Assembly: GCA_034401795.1 (NCBI GenBank)
Contig: JAVVLW010002677.1
Coordinates: forward strand, 62,001 to 126,000
DNA: 64,000 nt
Origin: Chaetoderma sp. LZ-2023a
Lineage: Eukaryota; Mollusca; Caudofoveata; Chaetodermatida; Chaetodermatidae
Direction of reading: 5' to 3'
Below the pieces are notes generated by a model. The model searched no databases. It was given only the letters and a program-made list of their open reading frames with translations, and had not been told where the DNA came from. A program made the position numbers and the translations under genes. Shown in pieces: positions 33,117-45,072 of the stretch; the first letter of the stretch is position 1, and every line of letters starts with the position of its first letter.

Positions 33117-35157
33117 TACAACCTGACTGCTGATCGCGCGTGATAATGTCACATGATCTGAAGTATGAGCCATACATACATATGGATATACTGGCGAGAT
33201 GGCTCACGCGCATACACTCACTATGTTGCTAGTTGTAACCGCCGATGACGTGAGTTCTGTAAATCGCAAATTGCGTATGACCGGGTATTCGCTGATTGGC
33301 TGACACAAACGATCAGCTGCATATATGTCGTCAAAACGGACACAATTCGCTTTGAATAGAAATTTATATATTTTTGTCAGAATTAGAATTTTTTTGGCTG
33401 TTATAATCTGACACTTTATTTGACTACGTACTAGAATGAGTAATAAAAAAAGTAAATATTTGGAAACTATACATCCGGTTAGAAAATACTGAAATCTGAA
33501 ATGCCGCCTTTTTTCCTCTTTTATTTTTTAGGAGATAAGTATGTAGCTTATGAATCTGATGCAAACGCACCAGAGACAAAACCTGCAGCCATATAGGTGG
33601 TGCCTGGAAAATCCCCAGACTAGCGACCAAAAATGGTGTCCACAAAGTTACACACCTAATGGCTGACTAAATGATCTGTTCCCATATTGCACCATACCTT
33701 TAAAACCATTATCCTAAAGGTCAGGTCTTACGATCATCTGCATATGCTATAAGAGAAATTATACGTAGAATTATTTATTTAATTCCCCAACACCCCCAGT
33801 CTCCCTATACACTTTAACAAAAGCTATCGAAAAACTATTAAAACCTCTCACCGTTATCCAGAGTGTCATGAGCGGTCTGGCAAGTATATACTAAATCTAC
33901 GTATGCATACGTCAGTAAGATCACGATAAAATCCGATGGAACACTAGTTTCTTAAGTGGACTGTCAGTATTAAATATCTTCATATTAGTCCGGCCATCTG
34001 TGACGTATGGTAGAATGGTTGACTTTGTTTGATACTTTATATCTGACAATTGATTCTCATTCCCCAGACATCGGTGATTGAGAAAAATGTTGTTGGCAAT
34101 TTTTGGCGTCGATCTTGGATATTTAACGTCCATTTTGATTTTTTTTCTTCGATTTTCGTTTAGAAATGTCTATATCTCTGCGTGCATATACTATTTATGA
34201 TTGATTTGAATGTCCACGTTATGGCTTTCTGACATAGAAAATTAATTGAAATAGGTTTTCCTGGCATTCGGCACTTCTTTCCTTTGCATAAATCCAATAT
34301 GGCCGCCATCAAACCATAATCAAAACATAAACCCACTTTAAGTATGGCATGTTGCGTCTGCAGGCAGCATTAACCGCAATATTCACACCGGCTTTCCACG
34401 GCGTGAGTAAGTATTCGCATATACCAGACGACAGCTAAATAGAAACAAAATATTGTCGGTAAGCGTGTAAAACATGGAATGTTTTGTTAGAGAAAATACG
34501 ATAGACACATTGACACCATAGAACCAATATGTGGTAGATATCTGCCAAGTTTCTGGTCATTTGGTTCAAAACTCAAGGAGAAAATGTTTATAAATATGTT
34601 TAAGCATGGCTTGCTCCCATCTGCCCATGTTGATTGGGATGCACTTACGCAAACAGAGTACGCGCGTGCGTACGTGCGTGCGTGCATGCGTATGCGCGCA
34701 CATGTGCGTGCGGTGACATTGTTAGCAAGCAATGTCTGTCTATAATTTATGAATATTTCATCTTGAGAACGGCTCTCCAAGTGTGATACCAGCGATCGAA
34801 AAGAAGAAGAAGATTTATGAACGCGTAAGTTATATGCTATCTGTTTTTATTGGTTTAAATGTAGACGTGTTTGTAAGTATGGGTAAAGTGGGTGGTGAGA
34901 ATGTACATAGGTGAATATTGATCATTGGGTGGGTGTATGGTATTTATGGATGGGGGAATTGTACAGCGCATATGTATATTACGGTACTTGTTATGTTCCC
35001 AGGTATTTCAGACACCACCTGTCCTATATACCTGCACTTTGGTTTCGGTGCTCTTTATGGTTCATGTATATGTGTATCATTTTCCTTCACCAAGCAAAAA
35101 ACATGACGCATTAAATATGACATTCCGTCATTAAACCCTCATATTCTCTTGTCACAG
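33117..35157. other. No gene seen, intron 4
   Basis: About 2 kb of AT-rich sequence without a convincing repeat family or exon. Short (GTGC/GTGT) runs near 34660-34710. Small frames here have no domain. Confidence 0.4.
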
Positions 35158-35312
35158 ACCTGGTGGCTATTCCGAACTTTGCAGCTGGGGCGATGGAGAA
35201 CTGGGGCATTATGACATTCAGAGAAACCAACCTACTCTTTGATCCCTCCAAAGCCTCTGGGTGGAACAAACAGCGTGTGGCAACTGTGGTCTCGCACGAA
35301 ATCGTACATAAC
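35158..35312 (+). CDS. M1 aminopeptidase exon 5: GAMEN and HEIVH motifs (residues 357-408)
   Basis: Carries the substrate N-terminus binding motif GAMEN at 367-371 within IPNFAAGAMENWG, and the first part of the zinc site, HEIVH at 403-407 with catalytic Glu404. After HEIVH comes Asn408 where most M1 enzymes have Gln (HELAHQWFG), an unusual but conservative change. The acceptor TCACAG ends at 35157; donor GTGAGT is at 35313, phase 0. Confidence 0.95.
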
Positions 35313-35469
35313 GTGAGTAAATCTTATATTCTTTCTGAAAAAAGCAACTTGATCAAAGAATCATTTATAAATATATCTGCTTAGTAACATTGTGCGATTA
35401 CCGCCGTGCCCTGGATTACGTGGGTCCTCCAGTCAGCGCAGATGTTCTCCTACTACTCTACTAATGAAC

Positions 35470-35870
35470 CCTTCCAGCTTAGGCTATGCTCGCCTATCTC
35501 TAGCTAAGCTCCACCCACATCTCGCTCGTTTTAGCATCGATCGATCCCTAAACCTCCTGGCTATCAATTCCAGAAAACTATACAGCTAAGCTGTTGAATA
35601 TTTTAAAAACTAATTTGACTCGGTGCTGTTGCTGCAAAATAAAATATTAATTTTAATAGTAAAATTAGTTTCTAAATATTCAACAGCATTCAACAGCATA
35701 GAAAAGACGTACACTTCGTACAACAAGGCATAGTCCGTCGCCAAGTATACATTCTTTGCGTATCTATCTACGTCATTCATAACGCCATTGATTATGACGT
35801 CATCATACACGCCACGTAGTCGCATATGACGTCTTGTGGTGGATGGATAAACTGGAAATGTCTATTACGT
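35470..35870 (-). mobile_element. Family-1 MITE-like element, copy F
   Basis: Complete-looking copy: AACCCTTCCAGCTTAGGC start, TCTAGCTAAGCTCCACCCAC, ATCGATCGATCCC, palindrome TTTGACTCGGTGC.. with reduced right stem, TACAACAAGGC, TGACGTCAT sites and end TAAACTGGAAATGTC. The two ends are inverted copies of each other. Confidence 0.75.
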
Positions 35871-36104
35871 CATAACTAGGTCATGATTCTGGTCAAAATG
35901 AGGCAATAATTGTCCCATGGCATAATTATTAAGTCAAGATGATGATATAATTATTAGGTCACTGCGATATGATGTTACCGTAATGTAGGTTACCATTTAT
36001 GACATCATTGGACCATTCCGAAATCTCCGTCTGATTCTCTAACACTGCTCCTAAATCCATATGCTAATGTTCCCTGTTTTGGATATTTTTTTACCAATTG
36101 TCTC

Positions 36105-36308
36105 AACCCTTTAACACTCGAATTAGTCCATTTGTAACCAAGATAAGATAATTTTTGAAAATTTACCACTGGGATGACTGACTCAGTTATCGAGGCAAAA
36201 ATTCCAGTGGTAAAATTTTCAAAAATAGTCTTCTCTTAGTCTGCAAACAGGCATTTCTCAAGACCACCGCAGAAGTTGTTTTTGGCTGATATGAGTGTTA
36301 AAGGGTTC
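36105..36308. mobile_element. Family-2 foldback element, copy 4
   Basis: CCCTTTAACACTCGAATT at the left and ATGAGTGTTAAAGGGTT at the right, with a central TCAGTTATCGAGGC and ATTTTTGAAAATTTACCACT facing AGTGGTAAAATTTTCAAAA. It best shows the family ends. Confidence 0.8.
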
Positions 36309-36952
36309 ACGTGTTACGACCTCGCACCATTATATTAGTGTTTAGTCCAATGTATTAGTGTTAGTATTTGGAATTTCCTGAATGAATCATCAACGCACTA
36401 GAAGGATGATGCTCTGTGGATCCCCTAGATGTTCTGCCAAAGTAAAATGTCATGTATCAAGAGCAAGGCCATTGAAACGGCGGATGAGCTAGCTTTGCAA
36501 TTATCTGGATACTTGCTGATATAGGCCTATATCCAGTGAGCACATATAGGACGTCTCCAATATGACCCAGGTCTCAGTTACATAGCAGGATTTTGTAGGT
36601 TCAAGTTGACCGAATGACAATGTTACTTTTGAACAAGGCCGTGATATCATCTATAAGCTTGAGAATAAAGCAACGAATCCTGCACTCATATATCTCTACG
36701 CGATGTAAAGCTTGCATTATTGCAAGGATTCTATCCGTCACTCGCGTATCGGACCATACACCGCACTCACCACCATATAAAATATGCCACTTGGTAGCTT
36801 ATGGCACAATAAAATGACGTATGTCCGACACAAACTCGGCACTGGTCTGACAATAGCCGCCTGAAGTTCACGCCTTTGGTGACGCTACAATTTAATGCAC
36901 ATAAGCTATTTCACAATATTTATTGTTAAATATAAACCATTTTCTCCCTCAG
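36309..36952. other. No gene seen, intron 5
   Basis: Non-coding; no repeat family recognised. The polypyrimidine tract of exon 6 lies at its end. Confidence 0.4.
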
Positions 36953-37066
36953 TGGTTTGGCAACTTGGTCACCCTGGACTGGTGGGCGCACTTGTGGCTG
37001 AATGAAGGCTTTGCCTGCTACCTGGAGTACTTTGGCATAGATGATAGACACCCAGACTGGAAAATG
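36953..37066 (+). CDS. M1 aminopeptidase exon 6: third zinc ligand (residues 409-446)
   Basis: Encodes [20 protein letters not shown]. Glu426 in NEGF is the third zinc ligand, exactly 18 residues after His407, completing HExxH-x18-E. The acceptor CCCTCAG ends at 36952. The exon ends DWKM before GTATGG at 37067, phase 0. Confidence 0.95.
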
Positions 37067-37601
37067 GTATGGTATTCTTAAGAAGTAACGTTAATTACAT
37101 TTATTGTCAAGTAAATGTTGCAATATTGCGAATACCATTGCCTTTATTATTGTCCTATTGATAACCGTTCTCACACTTTTCATCCAGCGCACTTTGCTCA
37201 CCACTACAAACCACGCCACCACCACCGCCGCTGCCACCGAAGCCGGCACACCCACCACCACCGCTGCTATCACCACCACCACTTCTACTACCAGCTCCCC
37301 ATCGTCACCATTCACTACCACCTCTACTACCTTTTCCCATCTTCTGCATCATCACCAGTAGCTGTGTTGCGCTCTTTATACCATGCCTATGCCTGGCTGT
37401 CTTGGTCGCTATCCATGATGGGTCTGAAGTGATGGGTTCTGCTATCTAATATATTAATTTGATGGAAATTAATGTATAGGTCTATGTACGTGGGTGCCAA
37501 CTTACTCATTTCCATAAGCCACGCGCATGCCATGACACTGCCTTCTACGAGCCGGTAAAACTACGTACAATTTTTAAATTCTCTGCTTGACCACATTTCA
37601 G
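37067..37601. other. Intron 6 with imperfect CCA/CAC tract
   Basis: Bases 37205-37355 are rich in CCACCA, CCGCTG and CTACCA triplets; frames over it (poly-Thr, poly-His) are artefacts. The rest has no recognised feature. Confidence 0.6.
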
Positions 37602-37736
37602 ATGACCCAGTTTATGAGCATGGACATGCAGCGTGTAATGGCCTCAGATGCTGCGGATAGCTCACACCCTATAGTGGTACCTGTAGAAAGCTCGAACGAA
37701 TTTAATGAAGTGTTTGATTCTATTACATATGCAAAG
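37602..37736 (+). CDS. M1 aminopeptidase exon 7: catalytic Tyr (residues 447-491)
   Basis: Encodes the helical segment with SSHPIVVPVES and FDSITYAK. Tyr489 corresponds to the transition-state-stabilising tyrosine of M1 enzymes (ISYSKG in relatives). The acceptor ATTTCAG ends at 37601; donor GTAGGC is at 37737, phase 0. Reading on past the donor gives a spurious longer reading frame. Element 2 starts only 208 bases downstream. Confidence 0.94.
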
Positions 37737-38494
37737 GTAGGCGGACAAGTGGTATCATTGATGGCGCCGGTAAGCCAATTAGTTTCCATAGTAGGACTGC
37801 AAACGCCCTTCTTCGGTCAAAAGTTTGACAATTTTATTCACGTTGGAATTCGACGTCATAAATAGTACTATGAAATGGACCTTTCCAGTTTAGCCATCCG
37901 TCATATGGCGTCATAATCAACTAGGTTGCATGTAGGATGACGTCAGTAGTACAGGGACTCCACGGCTGCTATTGTTCCAAATCACTCATGCGTGACAATG
38001 CTAATTGATGCATAATTAATTTGATTAATGGGATTTTAATTGGTTTTGACAGGTGTAATGCGCAATGAGGTCATGTAGGTCATGTGTGCGTCTGTGTGAT
38101 ACGGTTCTGTTGCCAGAATGATTGGTGTGTATATGTCAGGAGGGCGAGTGCAATTGTTCAGTTGTCAGAATGATTGATGTGTACCTGTCAGGTTGTAATG
38201 AGTTGATCAATGAACAATGGCCGACAGCGCGCACCTAGTGTAACACTATTGGTGTAGGCTGTACATTATTGTTTTGGTGTCGAACAATGTCTGTCATCGT
38301 TGATGAATAATGACGTCCCATGCACCCGTGTCATGTTTAACATATAAATTAGGTGGGCAGCGCACCCCCTCATGGTTCAAAGGTATTAAAAAGTAGAATA
38401 TTTTGAAACTAAGCGTAATTGTGGCTTCCTATGCCAAATTGTCAAACAGCGCTTTTTGAAGAGTTTATGCGCATGAAGGCACCTGCATAAACAA

Positions 38495-40205
38495 TAGTGC
38501 ACAGCAGTCACTTATGAACAATAGCGTACAGCGCCCATTTATGAACAATAGCGTACAGCGCCCATTTATGAACAATAGCGTACAGCGCCCATTTATGAAC
38601 AATAGCGTCCAGCGGCCATCTGCATGAACAAAATGTGTTTCTAGTGATTTAATTTTCAAAAAATCAGAGCGTTACATGGGTAATAGGTAAACTTATCGAT
38701 GTTGTATAATATTGTATAGATAACAATCATATAGATACTATCGTATTTAAGAAGTAGTCTTTAAAGTGGCAGTCATTTAATTATTAAATTTTCAAAAAGG
38801 TTTGTGCAATTTTAAACAGGCGGAAACATGTGTATGTACACGGACACAAATGCACGCCAAAATGCATGCATACATGTTCGACCACATGTTGTGGATTTGC
38901 AACTGCATGTTGCGGATTTGCGGCCACATGCGACCGCATGTTGCGGATTTGCAGCCGCATGCGGCTCCATGTTGCGGATTTGCGGGTGCATGCGGACAGA
39001 AGTAGTACAGGGACTCATCGTCTGCTATTGTTATGCAAATGAGCCCTTGACCTATTTAAATACTGCGTTCTGATCGGTTGATTTGAATGAGTGGGTGCAG
39101 TCTATAGTTCTAAATGAGTTGGTGGCCGCTGGACGCTATTGTTCTAAATGAGCGGGTTGCTGCTATTGTTCATGCATGTGTCCGCTCTAAATATCCGGCT
39201 AGGCGCTATTGTCTGTTATGACAGAGATTAATGTTTTTAAATAGGTAACATGTGCATAACTTATTAATTAGGTGGGCCACAGCGCCCCCCCCCCCCCCCT
39301 TCGTGGTTACAAAGAGTAATTTAATTAAAAAAAAAAATCAGATGGCAGTCATTTAATTATTAAATTTTCAAAATTGTTATGGAAATGTGAACAGTGTAAA
39401 CATATAAAATACGAATTTGCCTGCGAATGGTGTTAGGGTTGGTAGGTTACTGTCAATTTACATCTAAAACAATGTACATGTCTGGTTACTTTGAAATTTA
39501 TATATTGGGAATGCAGACGTCAATGAGTTACTCGGCCACCTGCATCAACAATAGGGCTGTGCGCTGTCATTTAGAATAATAGCGTACAGCGCCCACTTAT
39601 GAACAATAGCGTCGAGCCGAGACTTATGAACAATAGCGTCCAGCGGCCACCTGCTTGAATGTGTTCCCAGTCATTTAATTTTTTTTAAATCAGAGCGTTA
39701 CATGGGTAATAGGTAAACTTATCGGTGTTGTATAAAATTATATAGATAATAATCATGTATCTATCATATTTAAGGAGATTCTTTAAAGTGGCAGTAATTT
39801 AATTATTAAATTGCCAGAAAATGAACAAAATGTGTTCCCAGTCATTTAATTTTTTTAAATCAGAGCGTTACACAGGTAATATGTAAACTTATCGATGTTG
39901 TATAATATTATATAGATAATAATCATGCATCTATCGTATTTAAGGAGATTCTTTAAAGTGGCAGTCATTTAATTATTACATTTTCATAAATGATGTGCGT
40001 CAATGGGTTCATCGGCCACATGCATGAACAATAGCAGCCACCCGCTCATTTAGAATGATAGTGTCCAGCACCCACTTATGAACAATAGCGTCCAGCACCC
40101 ACTTATGAACAATAGCGTCCAGCACCCACTTATGAACAATAGCGTCCAGCACCCACTTATGAACAATAGCGTCCAGCGTCCACTTATGAACAATAGCATC
40201 CAGCC
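38495..40205. repeat. TTATGAACAATAGCGTCCAG repeats
   Basis: A unit of about 27 bases (TTATGAACAATAGCGTCCAGC plus CACCCAC) is tandem at 40070-40205 (5-6 copies) and at 38510-38620 (4 copies), scattered at 39545-39655, and inverted at 45490-45650 and 48215-48290. No spacers of unrelated sequence separate the units, so it is not a CRISPR. Confidence 0.85.
38820..39000. repeat. GC-rich TTGCGGATTTGCGG repeats, element 2 left
   Basis: Inverse form of the element 1 unit, with GCCAAAATGCATGCAT and TGTTGCGGATTTGCGG. Its mate in the right arm is 47880-48030. Confidence 0.85.
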
Positions 40206-40794
40206 GACAGCACTTGATTATTTGAGTGCACTCGCATACATAAAAACACATTCTGGTGAACAAATGACGTGAGATTGATATTTAGCAAGATATTACAATG
40301 TCCTCGCTGGGAGTAGGTTTTTTTTAAATCAATAATAACGCGTGAACCCGCTCACTGATTATTGTTGTTTTTAATTCACTGCGTTCATGCGTTAACAGTA
40401 GTCACTGTGGTGAATTGGTTGGAGACCGTATGTCTTATCATTCACGGCGTTACATTTCAACAATTAAGAGCCACATTACGTGCATAGTAGCATAATCATA
40501 GCTGGTCGTTTACTACAAGTCAAATATAAATATATCCTTTTGGGCTACACAGCAGTGATACGTTATAAACATGGGTTTTTTTACTATATAATTCAGTCAA
40601 ACCTGCCCTAAGCGACCACCTCATGCTACACCATTACATGGGAGTTATAGATTTTCTTAACACTTTAACCCTTTAACCATCGAATTTCTTCAAGAGAATT
40701 TAAATTTTCTCATAGAAAATGTCCATTTGCAGACCAAGAGAAGACTATTAAAAAAAATTTATCATTGGAATGACTGGCTCTGCTGGCTATCCTT

Positions 40795-41215
40795 TTGTCT
40801 AGACATTGGGCCAGCAAACACCCACCACCAACCACCTACATCAACCGCCACCACCACCACTATCACAACCACCACCAGCACACAACACTATCACAACCAC
40901 CATCATCAATACCACCACCTTCACTACCACCGCCACTAGCACCACCACCGGAACCACTTCCACCACTAACACCACTACCACCAGTACCGACATACGCCAC
41001 CAACCACTAAGCACCAACACCACTATCACCACCACCAGCAGCACCACCCATCACCTTCACCACAACCGCCACTGGCACCACCACCAGAACCACTACCACC
41101 ACTACCACCACTACCTCCAGTACCGACATACCCACCATCCACTAAGCACCACCACCACCACTACCACCTACACCCAACACCATGCATTAACACCACCCCA
41201 CCACCAACACCCACC
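40795..41215. repeat. CCA/CAC tract, element 2 left arm
   Basis: Imperfect (CCA)n/(CAC)n with ACCGACATACGCCACCAACC-type longer-period repeats. The matching GGT tract is at 46680-46830. Reading frames are artefacts. Confidence 0.9.
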
Positions 41216-41599
41216 CACCAACCCCTATCGAATTTCTTCATATTCATATTTGCAGACCTATAGAAGACTATTTTTGAAAATGTATCATTGAAATGACTGA
41301 CTCTGACGGTTATCCATTTGTCTAGACATTGTGGTCGGAATGTATGAGAGCGTGGTGTGTGAAAAATGGCATATAGGATAACGTACGTGTGTGTATGCCC
41401 CATGTGTGCCCCCTATCCGTACATACGAGGTATACGTGTGTGTGCGTTTTCCCACACGTGATTTTCAAATCGTCGTCCAGAGTGAAGTACAGCATTATGC
41501 GTCCAATATATAGGTAAACTTAGCGATCTTGTATGTATAATATTATATAGATAATAATCATGTCTTTAAAGATAGGTGGTATCATCACGTGTGTGTCTG

Positions 41600-41607
41600 T
41601 GAGTACG

Positions 41608-41667
<60 letters not shown>

Positions 41668-41671
41668 TGAG

Positions 41672-41702
<31 letters not shown>

Positions 41703-41705
41703 ACC
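41600..41705. repeat. (GTGC)n microsatellite
   Basis: About 100 bases of GTGC with one GTGA variant. Alternating purine/pyrimidine. Confidence 0.97.
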
Positions 41706-42271
41706 TGTATGTGTGCCCTGTGGGCCACATGATTTTCAAATCGTCATCCAGTGCGGTAGTACAGGGTTACAAGGGCAATATATAGGTACACCTAGTGACA
41801 ATGTATGTATAATACTATATAGATAATAATCATGTATCTAGCGTATTTAAGGAGATATATTTCTTTAAAGATAGATGGTATCAGCCATTTACTGTTTTCA
41901 AAAATGTTTACAGAAATTATGGTGTTATTCTGTGTACAGATATATTGTAGCGCCTGTCAAAATGAATGAATGATGTGCTACAGCATGATAATGGTTCCAT
42001 TTGATACACCCGCAATGTATCGGATTGGAATTTTCCATACACCAGCGATCACGCATTTGAGAGCTCATTCTAATGCAGAGAATGACTGATAAATTTAATT
42101 TTTAACATTCTCCTTTTATAACTTACCCTGCCAGACAACGCGCGCCAAAATGTTCAAACAGTTTTGTCTAGAGTGTTGCTCTTTTTTTTTTAAAACATAT
42201 TTTATTGCATATATTACAATGGGATTGGGCACAAGCCCTCTCCCTACAGAAAAAATGTATAGGCAGCAAAC

Positions 42272-42323
<52 letters not shown>

Positions 42324-42760
42324 AGAGAGGATAGTGAGACCAATAATTTTGCCCGACAGTAATATTTTCATGATGACTACCATAACAAAACGCCCAAGGG
42401 CCAGTGTTGCTCACCTGGATCATTTGCACAAGAAAATATGGAAATTTGGGTTGAAAGCTGTCAAGTCGTTTAAGAGTAATATCATTTTGGCAATCTCCGG
42501 ACGATTTTTAAAGAAAAAACTAAGATTTTCTAAGATTTTCACTCAGACAATTGTCCGATCAAAACTCTGATTGGTATTTATTTATGGGCTATCCACCATA
42601 GGGCCTTTCCACCAAAAATTGGTTGAAACTGCCAAGGCGTTTAGGAGTAGAATTTTGAACCTTTAGTGTCGACACCGACCAAGTGTTGCTCCATAGCAGT
42701 CAAATGACGATTAATGGGTTTGTTGCGGGACTGCATATGCATTGCTACCACTCGATGGAC
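41706..42760. repeat. Mixed repeats, element 2 centre
   Basis: (GA)n at 42274-42320. Bases 42390-42720 contain GGGCCAGTGTTGCTCACCTG and GGTTGAAACTGCCAAGGCG, a diverged dispersed repeat of the type I associate with molluscs. A 121-codon frame at 42205-42570 crosses these and is not a gene. Confidence 0.55.
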
Positions 42761-43205
42761 CGAATTACTACACATTTGCTTTGTTCAGAAAGAATAAAGT
42801 AAACGCACACGTCTCATGTTTTTTTCAAAAACAATTATTAATTGTGCATAAAGAATAAAGTAGACACACGCGCCAAATGTTTTCCAAACAGTTTGATTGT
42901 TTTATTTTTATAGCAGACAAATGTGCGCGTGACTATATATTCGAATACGTGCGTATGTCGAGTAGTTGATGATAGAATCTGACATTCCAACAGATGTTTA
43001 CAACACATGATAGTCACATTTAATTGTTTGATACCGCAAATGTTTCATGCATATGGCAATCACTTGATGGTCAAATCTGGCATTACATCAGATGGTGTCA
43101 ATATTGGGTAGTTACATTTCATTGTTTGATACCATTATATGAAATCTATTATGCGTAATGACTTATACTTTTCTAGAAACATCTTGCAGTGAGCGTGTTT
43201 TAATC
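42761..43205. other. No gene seen
   Basis: AT-rich. AGAATAAAGTAAACGCACAC and AGAATAAAGTAGACACACGC (42790, 42852) form a short two-copy repeat, as do CATTTAATTGTTTGATACC and CATTTCATTGTTTGATACC (43016, 43115). Confidence 0.5.
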
Positions 43206-43211
43206 TTTATT

Positions 43212-43373
<162 letters not shown>

Positions 43374-43460
43374 TACTGCTAATCGATTTTAGATGATCGA
43401 TCGTTGATCGATTGAATCACTTATCTATTATGAAAACTCGTAATCGATTATCATTATTTT

Positions 43461-43491
<31 letters not shown>

Positions 43492-43674
43492 TATTTAGTT
43501 TTTCATTTCCAGTTCTGTCCTGACACGCTAATCTGTTGTAGTGGCAATAACACGTGTAATGATTACAAGACACGTGCATTAACAACACGCATCTTTATTA
43601 TTAAGCATTAATCCGAGGATTAATTTATAGAATAAAGGCGGCAAGTGTCAACTGTTGATAATCTTAAACACTTA

Positions 43675-43815
43675 ATTTAAATACGCTAAGCTAAAATAAA
43701 TAATTAATTAAATAATTAATTAAAAATTAATTTAAATAATTAATTAAAAATTAATTTAAATAATTAATTTAAATAATTAATTTATTTTAAATAATTAATT
43801 TAAATAATTAATTCC
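43675..43815. repeat. AAATAATTAATT repeats
   Basis: About 12 copies of an AT-only unit AATAATTAATTTA with variants. Confidence 0.9.
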
Positions 43816-43909
43816 ACCCGCAATTTCGTCCAGATTTCTGCATTGCCCTTTACGAATCACAAAACGCTAACTGTGTTTTCTGCTTAATTGAATTCACTAT
43901 TGCGTCCTT

Positions 43910-44120
43910 CCACGGCAGTCCATTGAAGTGCACCGTCCACGGCAGTCCATTGAAGTGCACCTTCCACGGCAGTCCATTGAAGTGCACCTTCCCCGGCAGT
44001 CCATTGAAGTGCACCTTCCACGGCAGTCCATTGAAGTGCACCTTCCACGGCAGTCCATTGAAGTGCACCTTCCACGGCAGTCCATTGAAGTGCACCTTCC
44101 ACGGCAGTCCATTGAAGCAA
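43910..44120. repeat. 27-bp minisatellite
   Basis: Eight near-identical copies of a 27-bp unit (CACGGCAGTCCATTGAAGTG plus CACCTTC). The unit is a multiple of three without stops in several frames, so 70-100-codon frames appear on both strands; I see no other sign of coding. Confidence 0.93.
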
Positions 44121-44300
44121 TCCAACACAGCGAGTGTGTACTGCCCGATATGACGGCTGTACAGACGCTGTCAATCAGTCACCTATTTACTTTTATCAAT
44201 CAATCATTGGCTAGTTTGATAGTCGCTTAAGAGGCGGGCTCTTAGTACCGTTAGTACGTGTTAGATTTATCAAATCTGTTGACTATATATGAGAAAAGCG

Positions 44301-44398
44301 TTGAATTAAAAATGTTTCAACACGAATCGTGGATATGTTGACAACATATGGACCATATGTTTTCAACATATCCACGATTGGTGTTGAAACATTTCAAC
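44301..44398. repeat. Perfect-like hairpin in element 2
   Basis: AAATGTTTCAACAC and CGTGGATATGTTG..AACATATGG face CCATATGTT..CAACATATCCACG and GTGTTGAAACATTT around 44351, with arms of about 45 bases and few mismatches. Confidence 0.85.
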
Positions 44399-44421
44399 TT
44401 CGACTTTGCAAAAAAATAGCA

Positions 44422-44424
<3 letters not shown>

Positions 44425-44455
<31 letters not shown>

Positions 44456-44900
44456 CTGCGATGTCAATCGGAGAGTATTGTTTTTACTCAGGATCTTTAA
44501 TCTGCGAGCGTGCCATCCGTCCATCCTCTCCATCCATCCTCCCATTCATCGATCCATCCATCCGTCTGTCCATCCATCCATGCGTCCGCCCAGCCACCCA
44601 GCCACCTACCCAGCCACCCACCCAGCCACCCAGCCACCCAGCCACCCAGCCACCCACCCACCCACCCACTCACCAACTCACTCCCACACACACACACACC
44701 CACACATCCACACACCCACACGTCCACACACCCACACACCCACACACCCACCCACAGACCCGCCCACCCACCCACCGACCGACCGACCGACCGACCGACC
44801 GACCGACCGACCGACCGACCGACCGACCGACCGACCGACCGACCGACCGACCGACCGACCGACCGACCACCCACCCACCCACCAACCTGATCTACCCACC
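44425..44900. repeat. Simple-repeat block: ATT, CATC, CACC, CACA, CCGA
   Basis: (ATT)n 44427-44454; (CATC)n near 44515-44580; (CACC/CAGC)n 44585-44675; (CACA)n 44690-44750; (CCGA)n 44775-44868. Overlapping frames on both strands are artefacts. Confidence 0.95.
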
Positions 44901-44977
44901 CATCCGATCCACCCACCAACCCACCCACCCATCAACCACCTTGAAGCTTGATAATTTCTAGAATTTTCCCGAGGATT

Positions 44978-44985
44978 ATAAAAGA
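44978..44985 (+). promoter_or_regulatory. TATA box candidate before the BH1-like gene
   Basis: TATAAAAG in GAGGATTATAAAAGATATGG, about 95 bases upstream of the frame at 45073. Confidence 0.4.
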
Positions 44986-45072
44986 TATGGCTTTATAATT
45001 CTTTCAAGGATCAACACTCGAATTCCGAAGACTTTTACAATCACTCTTCCTTTATCAGTCAGTTTGTAAGCA

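Larger units (their letters stand above)
37945..41340 (+). repeat. Element 2 left inverted arm
   Basis: Blocks matching the right arm in inverse order: 37945-38470 with 48310-48821; 38640-38830 with 48000-48220; 38820-39000 with 47880-48030; 40220-40580 with 47080-47460; 40660-41340 with 46400-47000. The segment 39001-40200 has a fresh copy of the terminal AGTAGTACAGGGACTC at 39001, so it looks like an internal duplication of the arm. Confidence 0.8.

Noticed and set aside
38495..40205. CRISPR-like array of short direct repeats
   Set aside because: Units are contiguous, without unique spacers, in a eukaryotic genome; it is a minisatellite.
42205..42570. 121-codon frame with an Arg-Glu repeat
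   Set aside because: Crosses a (GA)n tract and a dispersed repeat; no start context or domain.
43850..44174. Frames with a nine-residue repeat (FNGLPWKVH)
   Set aside because: A 27-bp minisatellite open in several frames and both strands; no signal peptide, conserved flank or homologous frame elsewhere supports a repeat protein.
44406..44961. Several 60-180-codon frames on both strands
   Set aside because: Simple repeats (CATC, CACC, CCGA) without stops in any frame.
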